A stretch of DNA of 55,343 bases, from the NCBI GenBank assembly GCA_030377865.1, contig JAUCGA010000033.1, forward strand, positions 1-55,343, read 5' to 3'. Source of the stretch: Anaerolineales bacterium HSG25. GTDB lineage: Bacteria > Chloroflexota > Anaerolineae > 4572-78 > J111. The notes under the pieces were generated by a model, which did no database searches, was not told the DNA's origin, and worked only from the letters and a program-made list of their open reading frames with translations. This document shows, piece by piece, positions 24,392 to 34,100 of this stretch. The translations under genes were made by a program, and so were the position numbers. Every line of letters begins with the position of its first letter. Positions within the stretch are counted from its first letter, which is position 1.

Positions 24392-25609
24392 TTACTCTGC
24401 CCATACTTGTGGTTTTCCTTGTTGTTGCTGACATGCTCCATCCACGCAAAGATCGTTGTCTCCCACCTCGAATGCCCCAATATCACAATTAGCCCCGATC
24501 GGTTGAGGACGACGAACGCCGCGTTGGTCAATGGCCGGACAAAGGAGGTTATCTCCCATGTCGATGGCCGGACTGTCAGACGATAATGCATGTGTTTTGT
24601 TTAAGCCTCCATTGTAGTTCAAAACCTGTAGGCCGGGGTTTGGAGCGATCACATCACTGCCAAATCCAACTGTGCCCTGTCCGCCGGTTATGTCGCTAAT
24701 CAGGTTATGATGGTTGCCCTCGAACTGACCCGATAAATCGGCATGGCGTTGTGTTGTCGAACGGTCATCATTCCCTGCTACGATACTATTCATCAGGCCA
24801 ACTTGTCCATCATCATTAAAAATACCACCACCATCACCAAAATTATTTTGATCTGTATCAGCTACGTTATCAGTGAGCGTGCTGTTGACCAGCGTCACTT
24901 GACTGCCTTTGTTGAAGATACCACCGCCATGATGTCCGGCTTGATTACCAGATAAGGTGGTGTTTACAGCGGTTACGGTTCCTTCATCCCATACAAAAAC
25001 AGCACCACCGCTCTCAGTCGCTCGATTATCATGCAGAGTGCTGTTAAACAGGGTTAATATCCCGCCGCTATTAAAAATACTGCCGCCGTTGTTGGCCGGA
25101 AACGTACCATCAGCGAATCCATTAGTTAGGGTGACATGGTTCAACTTTAAATCACCCGTTTTAACCACCTGAAAAAGCCGAAAGGCCGGAGCGGTTGGCT
25201 CACGCATAATCATAGCTCCGTTGCCGTTAATGACGATTTGGCTCGTTATATAAGGTAATCCGTTGGGGCCAGCGAGCCAATTGTTCACATCATCTAGTAG
25301 GTAAAGACCACCCGTAGCCAGTTCGATAATATCAGATCCATCACCGGCTAAACATTCACCAAGGCTAAGGCCAGACATGGTATCTGTATTTGCAGAAATA
25401 ATTGCCTCTATAAGGGTACACTGCCCGTCATCAGAGACGGTCATGGCTGTACTGCTGACCACGATTTTGGGTCGAGCCGATTGAGCTGACCTTGGGAAAG
25501 TGGTCTGATTGAGCATGAGAGTAATAACTACCCCAGCTAAAACGATTAAAGCCAAGGGTAGCGATGGTTGTTTATGCAATAACTGTGGGGTTGAAATCAT
25601 CTCCTTCAT
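24392..25609 (-). CDS. choice-of-anchor Q / CSLREA-like beta-helix surface protein
   Basis: This 405-residue protein has an N-terminal membrane segment (about 15-33) and a CSLREA-like N-terminal motif (CTLIEAIISANTDT, here with altered consensus). A right-handed parallel beta-helix follows, built from repeats such as TLFNSTLHDNRATESGGAVF and TLVNSTLTDN. The C-terminal signature SPAIDMGDNLLCPAIDQRGV and CDIGAFEVG is the choice-of-anchor Q ending. Such proteins are exported and surface-associated; the function is unknown. It converges with the CotH gene on a shared terminator. Confidence 0.85.
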   Translation of the reverse strand: MKEMISTPQLLHKQPSLPLALIVLAGVVITLMLNQTTFPRSAQSARPKIVVSSTAMTVSDDGQCTLIEAIISANTDTMSGLSLGECLAGDGSDIIELATGGLYLLDDVNNWLAGPNGLPYITSQIVINGNGAMIMREPTAPAFRLFQVVKTGDLKLNHVTLTNGFADGTFPANNGGSIFNSGGILTLFNSTLHDNRATESGGAVFVWDEGTVTAVNTTLSGNQAGHHGGGIFNKGSQVTLVNSTLTDNVADTDQNNFGDGGGIFNDDGQVGLMNSIVAGNDDRSTTQRHADLSGQFEGNHHNLISDITGGQGTVGFGSDVIAPNPGLQVLNYNGGLNKTHALSSDSPAIDMGDNLLCPAIDQRGVRRPQPIGANCDIGAFEVGDNDLCVDGACQQQQGKPQVWAE

Positions 25610-25639
25610 TCCTTGTTACTCCTCCTTGAGCCTACCAAT

Positions 25640-25740
25640 TAGGAATGAGTCCTAAATAAGTTGTGCGCTTCAGAGTGGTTCAATCTCTAAGATTGAACCA
25701 CTCTTATGACGAACGGCACAAGTTAATTAATCCCGATTCC
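25640..25740. mobile_element. R3 MITE-like element (101 bp)
   Basis: It begins GGAATGAGTCC and ends CCCGATTCC, with TA or TTA flanks. The core hairpin is GAGTGGTTCAATC/GATTGAACCACTC. Confidence 0.88.
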
Positions 25741-25771
25741 TACAGACAAAACCTGATAAAACTTACTATCG

Positions 25772-25794
25772 AGAGTTGACGGTATAGAGTTGTC
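25772..25794 (+). promoter_or_regulatory. direct repeat upstream of the ATPase-winged-helix gene
   Basis: AGAGTTGAC (25772-25780) and AGAGTTGTC (25786-25794) are 14 bases apart. OmpR-type winged helices commonly bind direct repeats, so this is a candidate autoregulatory site. It is weak evidence on its own. Confidence 0.3.
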
Positions 25795-25924
25795 AATTGT
25801 CTCGATTTTAGCTAAACTACTTATATTGATGCTACCTTTAAACTTATCAAATTGTAGCAAAATCGTCACTAGACAATTACTAAAGAGATACTATAAAATT
25901 AATACAGTTTTAGGACTAACATAA

Positions 25925-27337
25925 ATGAAGAAACATCCCTTAACCTACCGAGCCAAGGAAATGAAAATTCTTGCTCAGTGGGTCTTAGCAGGCGAAAACG
26001 GTTCAGTAGTCGGGTTAGCAGGCTGTGGACGCTCAAATTTACTTAACTTTTTATGTAACCGACCTAACGTTTTGCAATCCTATCTTCCACCCGATACAGA
26101 GCCAGTAGCTCTAATACCGATTGATTTGAATAATCTGCCCGCTGATGATATTTCAACATTTTATCGAGTCATTCTGCGGGCATGTTATTGGGTGCGTAAT
26201 CGCTTCGACTCGGAAGTGACCGAGATTATCACCGATCTGTATATAGAAAATAAAGCGACTACTGACCCGTTTTTAGCTCAAACTGCCTTACATGAACTCT
26301 TGTACTCTTTTCAAAAAAGAGATATTCGGGTTGTGTTAGTCCTAAATCGATTTGATCGATATTGTAAAAGTGCGAACCTGCGTGTGCTAAATACGTTGCG
26401 AGGTCTGCGAGATAGTTATAAGAACACACTCTGTTTTATTGTGGGCATGCGTCAAGAGGTGGCTTACTTATCTGATCCAACGGTATTGGGTGACATGTAC
26501 GAACTGTTAGACAGCCATGTTTGTTGGGTTGGCGCGATGGATGAATCGGATGCGCGTAACGTGGTCATGCAGGCTGTACATCCGACGGCTGATTCTCCAA
26601 GTGACGACGAGATGGCCGAAATGTTGAAGTTAACCGGCAACTTTCCGGTTTTGCTCAAAGCAATTGGTGATTGGTGGCTGAATAATCAGCAGATGCCGCT
26701 TAAAAATTGGCGGGCACACATCGCCAAAACCCATAGCTTTGATTACCGTATTGCTCGACTGTGGAGTGGTTTGACCCAAGAGGAGCAATATGCCTTGGCC
26801 GCGGTGTGGGAGTGGCAACATACCAAAGCCTCAAAAACGGCTCGGAACAAAACTCTCAAGCGTTTGCAAGAGGAGCATGGGCCAGTACTGACTAGCTTGA
26901 CCATCAAAGGGGCTATCTATGAACCAGAGTCGGGTGGGTGGCATATTCATGGCGATTTATTGGCTGACTATACCAAACGGGTCGGCCCGTCAAGCCGGGG
27001 ACGAATTAGAATCGATGAACAGACAGAGGTAGTCTATCAAGGTCTAACCTCGTTACGAAATTTACCCCCATTAGAGGATAAACTACTGCGTTTTTTGGTA
27101 AAAAATCCGTACAAACGCCATACTTATTCCGCCTTGATTGATGAGATATTCACCGGAGACGCGCATGGTGTTGGTGGTGAAAAATTTGTTGAGCGCACAC
27201 GGCAAGATTTATTCCCTCTGGTGCGGAATCTGCGTAAAAAAATTGAGGTAAATACTGCTAGTCCGCGATATATCATCAATTGGACGGGTAACCCAGAGGG
27301 GGGGTATCAGTTCTACTCAGAAGGTCGTCCTGATTAA
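25925..27337 (+). CDS. P-loop ATPase fused to an OmpR-type winged helix
   Basis: The N-terminal half (1-260) is a P-loop NTPase with GLAGCGRSNLL at 30-40, where Arg36 stands in for the usual Walker A Lys, and Walker B-like VVLVLNRFD. A helical segment follows, then a C-terminal winged helix of the OmpR type (about 385-460; YSALIDEIF, LVRNLRKKIE, RYIINWTG, EGGYQF). The layout recalls STAND-like one-component regulators in which nucleotide state gates DNA binding. No receiver domain is present. It lies upstream of the inositol-phosphatase and phosphotransferase genes on the same strand, but 379 bases separate it from them. Target genes are unknown. Confidence 0.8.
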   Translation: MKKHPLTYRAKEMKILAQWVLAGENGSVVGLAGCGRSNLLNFLCNRPNVLQSYLPPDTEPVALIPIDLNNLPADDISTFYRVILRACYWVRNRFDSEVTEIITDLYIENKATTDPFLAQTALHELLYSFQKRDIRVVLVLNRFDRYCKSANLRVLNTLRGLRDSYKNTLCFIVGMRQEVAYLSDPTVLGDMYELLDSHVCWVGAMDESDARNVVMQAVHPTADSPSDDEMAEMLKLTGNFPVLLKAIGDWWLNNQQMPLKNWRAHIAKTHSFDYRIARLWSGLTQEEQYALAAVWEWQHTKASKTARNKTLKRLQEEHGPVLTSLTIKGAIYEPESGGWHIHGDLLADYTKRVGPSSRGRIRIDEQTEVVYQGLTSLRNLPPLEDKLLRFLVKNPYKRHTYSALIDEIFTGDAHGVGGEKFVERTRQDLFPLVRNLRKKIEVNTASPRYIINWTGNPEGGYQFYSEGRPD

Positions 27338-27347
27338 ATACCGTCTC

Positions 27348-27507
27348 CAAAAGTTTGTCGTTTCATTCATAACCTGACATGTTGATAAAACCAAAAGTAT
27401 TTTTCGACAGGATTAACAGGATTGACAGGATTTTTTGCCTTTAATTCTGTTAATCCTGTTAATCCTGTTAAATATTGTTTTATCCATGTTGAAATGATAA
27501 ACTTCTG
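27348..27507. mobile_element. R1 MITE-like element, copy 6, inverted orientation (160 bp)
   Basis: It begins CAAAAGTTTGTCGTTTCATT and ends GAAATGATAAACTTCTG, flanked by CGTCTC (27342-27347 and 27508-27513). Confidence 0.9.
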
Positions 27508-27716
27508 CGTCTCATTTCGCATCGTCTTTGCTTGACAATTATTAAATTTACCTGACAAATCCCCGCTTATATCTGATGATTGCTTCTTAAAAACTGACGG
27601 TTTATGCGCCTTAATCGACAACCGTACAGCATATTAACAGTATTTGCCTAGTGACAAATCTAGGGATTCGAGATATTTTTTAATGTAAAAATCCAAAAAT
27701 TCTCGGAGGGGATTTT

Positions 27717-28571
27717 ATGTTAAACAGTACTCTAGGATTAAACGGTAGTCGTAACATGGAAATTGGGGCAATTGGACATCCAAATGTAGCACCACATGCA
27801 ATTCGGTGGGCACGGCAAGCTGGTAAAATTGCCATGCGCTATTTTAAAAATGCCACCGTCAGTTATAAACAAGATAAAGATAGAAGTTTAGTTACACAGG
27901 CCGATGTTGAAGTTGAGCAATATTTACGCTCGCAAATTGGACGTATCTATCCAGAACATCGTTTTATTGGTGAAGAAGGCACTCAGGATGGTGGTTTACG
28001 AACCAGGGTTACGAACACGCCGTATACTTGGGCCATTGATCCTGTCGATGGAACAACCGCGTTCGTACACGGGTTACCCGGTTGGGGCATATCTTTGGGG
28101 TTGCTTTATCATGGTCAACCGTTGTTTGGGTTGTTTTACATGCCATTATTAGATGATTTGACCTATACCACAAATGATGGCATCATTTGCAATGGACAAC
28201 ATCTTTATTATAGCGTGTTACCTAATTGGGGGCATAAAGGCTTTTTAGCCGTTAGTGCTGGGTCTCATCATGATTTTGACATAGATATTTTACGTATTCG
28301 TGCCCTTGGTAGTGTGAGCGCCAGCTTTATTTATACTGCTCGTGGCTCTGCCGCGGGGGCTTTGATCCCTAAAGCATATCTGTGGGACTTAATTGCTGGA
28401 GCCTCTATTTTGGCTAAAGCAGGTGGTGAATTACGATACCTATCTGGAAAACCTGTCGATTATTTATCCCTACTTAATGGTCGGCGCGCTCCAGAGCCAA
28501 TTATAGCGGGACACCCAGATATGTTGACCGAAATCCAACAATCTATCAAACCGCGGGCGACTGTTATGTAA
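27717..28571 (+). CDS. inositol monophosphatase family protein
   Basis: This 284-residue Mg-dependent sugar or inositol phosphatase fold has all family motifs: RFIGEEGT for the first metal ligands, AIDPVDGTTAFVHGLPGW for the catalytic loop, and AYLWDLIAGASILAKAGGEL for motif 2. GGAGGGG precedes the ATG. Family members hydrolyse inositol-1-phosphate, histidinol phosphate, fructose-1,6-bisphosphate or 3'-phosphoadenosine phosphates. The residues seen do not decide among these. It is not obviously in an operon: a 213-base gap with an R3 element separates it from the next gene. Confidence 0.92.
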   Translation: MLNSTLGLNGSRNMEIGAIGHPNVAPHAIRWARQAGKIAMRYFKNATVSYKQDKDRSLVTQADVEVEQYLRSQIGRIYPEHRFIGEEGTQDGGLRTRVTNTPYTWAIDPVDGTTAFVHGLPGWGISLGLLYHGQPLFGLFYMPLLDDLTYTTNDGIICNGQHLYYSVLPNWGHKGFLAVSAGSHHDFDIDILRIRALGSVSASFIYTARGSAAGALIPKAYLWDLIAGASILAKAGGELRYLSGKPVDYLSLLNGRRAPEPIIAGHPDMLTEIQQSIKPRATVM

Positions 28572-28587
28572 ACATGTGATACGATTA

Positions 28588-28696
28588 GTAATGAGCATTA
28601 ATTAACTTGTGCAGTTGGCGCGTCGGCTTCCAGCCGACATGCTGGCTGGAAGCCAGCGCTCCCAGTCAAACGCGCAACTTATTTAATCCCGATTCC
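28588..28696. mobile_element. R3 MITE-like element, variant core (109 bp)
   Basis: It begins GTAATGAGCATTAATTAAC and ends CCCGATTCC, flanked by TTA. The usual core is replaced by a stem of GGCTTCCAGCC and GGCTGGAAGCC. Confidence 0.85.
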
Positions 28697-28784
28697 TTAG
28701 TATTCCATGTTGGATAATCATAAAATCGTGATACTCTAAGCCGTATATGTATTCTCAAGTTCTGCCCGTTACCGGAGACAGGTG

Positions 28785-31091
28785 ATGACTCCCACAATTC
28801 AAAATCCGAGCGGTTTGGAACTCCCCCCAAATACATCTGCTGTGTTACAACAGATGTTTCGGGGGTATCAATGGATTGTCATTGATAATGAGTTTGGTGG
28901 TGGGCGAAGCGGTAGCCGAGTTTTTCTGATTAAACCCATCAAAAATCAACGATACTCGGAACTGCCGAGTGTCGTCAAAATGGCTTCAATTGGTCTCGTA
29001 ACCAAAGAATGGGTCGCCTACCAAGCATACGTCCGCGATAAACTTCCTCGCTCGGCAAAAATTAAAGATGAACCCACCTGTCCCCCTGATACCAGTTGGG
29101 GAGGGCTACGGTATGAGATGGTGGGTGATGGCACTTTTGACATTGCTCCCCTCAGCGATTATATCCAACAAGCTGAGGTTTTTCAGCTTCGGTCAGTTAT
29201 TAATCAGCTATTAAAAGCCATGTCCGAGTTGTGGAGCTTAAATTGGGTTCACCCGGGCTTCCCCCTCCAAGCCACGTATGACCCCGTTTTACCTGCCAAT
29301 CTTCTTATTGAGCCACTTAAACCTCAAACCATCAGTGATGATGTTACACCAATAGCCGTCAATCCAGATACCGTTTCTCATTTATCGCACTTGCAATATG
29401 GCGACTATGTCCGCTTGGATGGCTTTGTGGTCACCAAGGTCGATTTATTACAACAGACCGTAACCTTAAACCTACCTAAACAGACTCATGATAAAGGCTC
29501 AGGTTTACGTACCAACTCTTATTATGTTCGCCTACGAGCGGTCAACGAGATAGGAATGTATCGGTTTGACGAGCCGATTGAGCCTTTGGTCGGTGTGGTG
29601 GTTGAAACTCGTCATGAACGTCTCCTAAATACGGTTGAACAGATATTGCCAGCCGATACCGATTTAGAGGCACTTGAGCTTAAACCTGTCGATGATACAT
29701 CTCATTTGCCTAACCCACTCCTAAAATTACCCGAAATCTTAAAAAAGGTGCGCCGTATACGAATTAGTACTCTGCACGGAGATTTCAATTTGGGTAATAT
29801 TCTGGTTGATCAAACAACCAGCTATATCCACCTAATAGATTTTTCTGAGGCGCGTGAAGATTACACTCTGCATGATTTTTTACGCCTAGAGACCGAAATC
29901 ATCACCCATATAGTGGCTGAAGTAATTGAGCAGAATCAACTCCCTCCGACCGCTACGATTCGGAATTTTTACGAACAACTCTATCAAGTAACCGTTTATC
30001 GAGCCAGCTTCATTCCCTCATTGCCCCATGCCGACCTAGTACAACCATTTGCCCTTTTGACCGAAATTCGGCGGGCTGTTCATCATTACCTATTTAAGTA
30101 TGATGATTACAGTGAATATTATGAGGGGTTGACAGTTTATTTGTTAGGGGCACTTAAATTTAGAAATTTGCCTCCTGTTAGAAAACAGGTCGCATTTTGG
30201 GGAGCGGCGGTGACACAACGATTATTAGTCGAGCCACCAGCCGCTCTTTTACAGCCTAGATTAGAGATTAGTCAGCCTTTACGGTTTCAGTCAGCGATCT
30301 TATTGTTGATTTTGCTACTGCTAGTTAGTATTGCCTTGGCTTGGCGCTGGCAGACTACCTTAACAGAACCGGCTATTGCTGATAATCCGCCGATAGAGAT
30401 TATTAGCACTCCTTCAAAAGAAACTGCTCCTGCAATTGTGCCTCCCTCACCGACTAACACAGATACACCATCGGTCACACCTCAACCCACAAATACACCC
30501 TCAGATACACCATCGGCCACCCCCCAACCTACGGATACACCATCGGCAACACCCCAGCCCACAGATACACCATCGGTAACGCCATCACCAACCAAACCTC
30601 CTACAGAAACACCAACAATTTTATCACCTGTCTCGGTGACGACGGCTCTTTCCCCGACCGTAGAGCTATCTATTCCACAGACGGCTCCACAGTTAGTCAG
30701 TCCTAATATCGAGACAAATGTAACGTTAAATGAGGCAACCTTTAGCTGGCTTTGGGAAGGTGGACAACTACCTGAGACCTTAGCCTTTGAACTCCGTATT
30801 TGGAAAGAGGGCGAAGCGCATTTTGGAGCTTATGATGCCCGTCAGGTTGCACGAAAACCAAACGCTAAAGGTGAATATACTCTTACTTTTCCGGTCTCCT
30901 CGGCGCATGGCGTGCGTCAAAATGGCATTTACCTTTGGACTGTAGCTATCGTTCAGATTGAGCCTGAGTATAAAGATTTAGAAATTGAGGCCGAGCCTCG
31001 TTTTTTACAAATTAACGTTTTTGATAACGGTGGTCAATCATCTGACAATGGAAATGATGACTCTGGGCCACCACACCCACCAAAACAATAA
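28785..31091 (+). CDS. membrane-anchored phosphotransferase with Pro/Thr tether and outside beta domain
   Basis: Residues 1-490 resemble an APH-like phosphotransferase. TLHGDFNLGNILVD holds the catalytic Asp (about 333) and LIDFSEARED the metal-binding Asp (about 353). A beta-rich insertion (about 200-285) precedes the catalytic loop. The arrangement recalls the predicted kinase domain TCAD9 of bacterial conflict systems, judged from memory. One membrane helix (about 505-523) follows, then a Thr/Pro/Ser repeat tether (PSATPQPTDT units, 540-622) and a fibronectin-like outside domain (650-755). ATG 28785 follows GGAGACAGG. The giant LRR/BACON gene follows within 20-50 bases. Confidence 0.75.
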   Translation: MTPTIQNPSGLELPPNTSAVLQQMFRGYQWIVIDNEFGGGRSGSRVFLIKPIKNQRYSELPSVVKMASIGLVTKEWVAYQAYVRDKLPRSAKIKDEPTCPPDTSWGGLRYEMVGDGTFDIAPLSDYIQQAEVFQLRSVINQLLKAMSELWSLNWVHPGFPLQATYDPVLPANLLIEPLKPQTISDDVTPIAVNPDTVSHLSHLQYGDYVRLDGFVVTKVDLLQQTVTLNLPKQTHDKGSGLRTNSYYVRLRAVNEIGMYRFDEPIEPLVGVVVETRHERLLNTVEQILPADTDLEALELKPVDDTSHLPNPLLKLPEILKKVRRIRISTLHGDFNLGNILVDQTTSYIHLIDFSEAREDYTLHDFLRLETEIITHIVAEVIEQNQLPPTATIRNFYEQLYQVTVYRASFIPSLPHADLVQPFALLTEIRRAVHHYLFKYDDYSEYYEGLTVYLLGALKFRNLPPVRKQVAFWGAAVTQRLLVEPPAALLQPRLEISQPLRFQSAILLLILLLLVSIALAWRWQTTLTEPAIADNPPIEIISTPSKETAPAIVPPSPTNTDTPSVTPQPTNTPSDTPSATPQPTDTPSATPQPTDTPSVTPSPTKPPTETPTILSPVSVTTALSPTVELSIPQTAPQLVSPNIETNVTLNEATFSWLWEGGQLPETLAFELRIWKEGEAHFGAYDARQVARKPNAKGEYTLTFPVSSAHGVRQNGIYLWTVAIVQIEPEYKDLEIEAEPRFLQINVFDNGGQSSDNGNDDSGPPHPPKQ

Positions 31092-31108
31092 CCAAAATAT
31101 AACTATCA

Positions 31109-34100
31109 ATGGTCAAAATAGACCCAAAGGTTTGGAAACTCATGTTAAATATACGTTATCTATCATTACACATCATTGTAATAGTTATCATGTCATCGAT
31201 ATTATTGTTCAGCCCTACAGTTTCTGCTAGAGCAAATGAAAGTACATTTTGTTTGGGAGTATCGGAGATTCCTATTGCTGAGTGCGAGGCGTTGGTTTTG
31301 TTGTATAACTCAACCGACGGGGCTAACTGGATCAATAATAATGGCTGGTTGGTCAATAATACCCCCTGTTCATGGCATGGGGTAACTTGTAGTGGCGGCC
31401 AAGTAAAAATATTAGACTTAAGTGAAAATAATCTATATGGATCGGTACCAGATTCCCTAGCTGACCTATCAGCCGCCTATACGATTACTTTGGCCTCAAA
31501 CCGATTGACAGGGCATCTTCCGGCTAGTTTAGGGAGCATGCCGATTAGCTATTTATCGGTAGCAAAAAACGCCTTAGATGGAGAAATACCGACTAGTTTT
31601 GCTCAAATTGGAAAAAATGGTGTTTTCGAGCTAGGGTATAATCGCCTGTTTGTAACCGATACCTCTATTATTACGGATTTGAACAATAGCACTCCTAACT
31701 GGCAAACCACACAGACTGTTCCACCAACAAATTTAAGTGCCATACCACAGTCAAATAACACCATGTTACTAAGTTGGGATCCGATATCCTACACCTCTGA
31801 TGGGGGTGGATATGTAATTAGCTACAGTACGTCATCATCAACTGGGCCAACGCTCATCACAACTAACGATAAATTAACCTCTAGTCATGTCGTAACAGGG
31901 CTGTTAGCCAACACCTCATATTCTTTTGCCATTCGTAGTCACACACCTGCTCATACAAAACAACTTAATAATTTATGGAGTGATTATAGTGCCGCTATCT
32001 CAGAGATTACCTATAACACGGTTTTAGCTGTAAATCCTACGACTATGGCCTTTACGGGGATTGATGGGTCTAGTACAATGTTAACGTCTTCTTTATTGAT
32101 TGAGAATGTCGGTAATGGCATGCTTAATTGGTCAATAACGAACGATACATCATGGTTATACACCTCTTTTATATCTGGTACACAGTCGGCAACACCGACG
32201 GTAGAAGCCGATATTACTGGTTTAAGTAACGGTAATTACACCAGTTCCATAACTATTACCAGTAATGGTGGAGATCAAGTTGTTTTGGCGAGTTTACAGG
32301 TTATCAGCGCCCCTGTATTGGCTGTTAGTCCTACGAATCTAATATTTATGGCGGCTGAAGCGAGTACCAATCCTCCTCCGCAGACGTTAATAATTAGCAA
32401 TAGCAACACCGGTGTACTGAACTGGAGCGCCAATGAGGCGATTTCATGGTTGAGCTTGAGTAATAATATAGGTACTGCTCCAAGTGATGTTGAGGCAGTG
32501 GTTGATACTACCGGCCTAACACCCGGAACCTATAGCGAACCGATTAATGTTTTTAGTACAGGTGGTAGTAAAACGGTTACGGCAACCATTGTTATAACTG
32601 CCAATCCAATTCTATCATTAAGCCAGGAAGAGGTTACGTTTGAAACCGTAGAAGGCAATAATTATCCCCCTGACCAAATAGTTACCGTTTTTAATAGTGG
32701 GACAGGTTTATTAACATGGAATGCTACAGAATCTAGCCCTTGGATGTTAATCTCACCGAATCAAGATAATGGACGGTTAGCGGTTTCGGTCAGTGCTTTA
32801 AGATTAGCCGGTGGTGTTTACACGACCCCGATATATATATCGAGTAATGGCGGCAACAAAATATTGACTGTCACCTTTACAGTACGTCATGACCCTATTT
32901 TGTCGCTTACCCCCTCAACACTTTCATTTACCGCGTATGAGGGAGATGATAATCCTTTGTTGCAGAGCTTTATTATCAGCAATAGTGGCACAGGGATTCT
33001 TAACTGGTCGGCTGATATAACCGATAGTTGGCTGTCGATGAGTCCGGTATCGGCGAGCGCACCAAGTACGGTGACTGTCTCGGTTGATAGTTCAGGCTTA
33101 ACTGTTGGGCGTTACACCAGCACCATCCTGATTAATAGCCCCCTAACCCGCAACAGCCCCGCAACTGTATCTGTTTATTTGAATGTACTGGCTCAACCTA
33201 CACCCACCCCAACTAGCACACCGACACCAACCCAAACCCCTACTCCGACCAATACGCCGACACCAACTAGCACCTCGACCCCGACCAATACACCAACACC
33301 GACTAATACACCACAAGTTTTGACAAACGTCCCGCCAGTGGCTCAAAATTTGCTAATTCAGCCCCCGCAACCTCACCAAGATGATAACTTATTATTAGAT
33401 TATGATTATTTTGATGCGAATAATGATTTGGAAAATGAGGATTTAACTCAAATTCACTGGACATTAAATGGACAGCTTCAACCGAATCTGTACAACCTTA
33501 AAAATATACCACGCGAGATGACACAGATTAACCAGACATGGTGTGCCGAGGTCATTCCTCATGATGGGCTTAAATTTGGCAATGTGGCTGGGCCAGTGTG
33601 TGTCGCTATTACCAACTCTGGTAACGCCGCTCCAGAGATTCGAAATCTAAAGATTACTCCTCTAAATCCAACTGATGGTGATACTTTACAACTAAGTTAT
33701 GAATATATCGACCTGCATGGCGACCGATTTCTGTCTGCCGACGCTGTTCCTAACAAGGATGATTTATCAGCCACAGCCAACGCTGAAATCACAGAGATTC
33801 GTTGGTACTTGCGTCAAGAGGGTCAATACACCTTGCAACCAGCCCTGAACAACCGCCAGATAGTGTCGGACTATTACACTCATTCGGGTGAAACATGGTG
33901 TGTTACGGTACGCCCTTATGATGGTATTAACTACGGCGCACTAACGAAGCCTTACTGTCTCACGATTCAACATCAGCAGAGGGCTATCATTACCTCACCA
34001 CAAGTTTTAGCTGTAGCAATAAGTCCTACATCGCCTCTTTCTAATACCACCTTGGGCGTAACGTACTTGATGGATAGCGATGAGAGTGCATCGAGTGATG

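Noticed and set aside
27367..27621. 84-codon minus-strand ORF
   Set aside because: Most of it is a translation of the R1 element; the LTGLTGLTELK repeat simply reads the 9-mer stem.
33195..33320. Repetitive Thr-Pro coding stretch as a possible DNA repeat element
   Set aside because: It is an in-frame low-complexity linker inside the giant surface protein, similar to the second linker near 35.57 kb.
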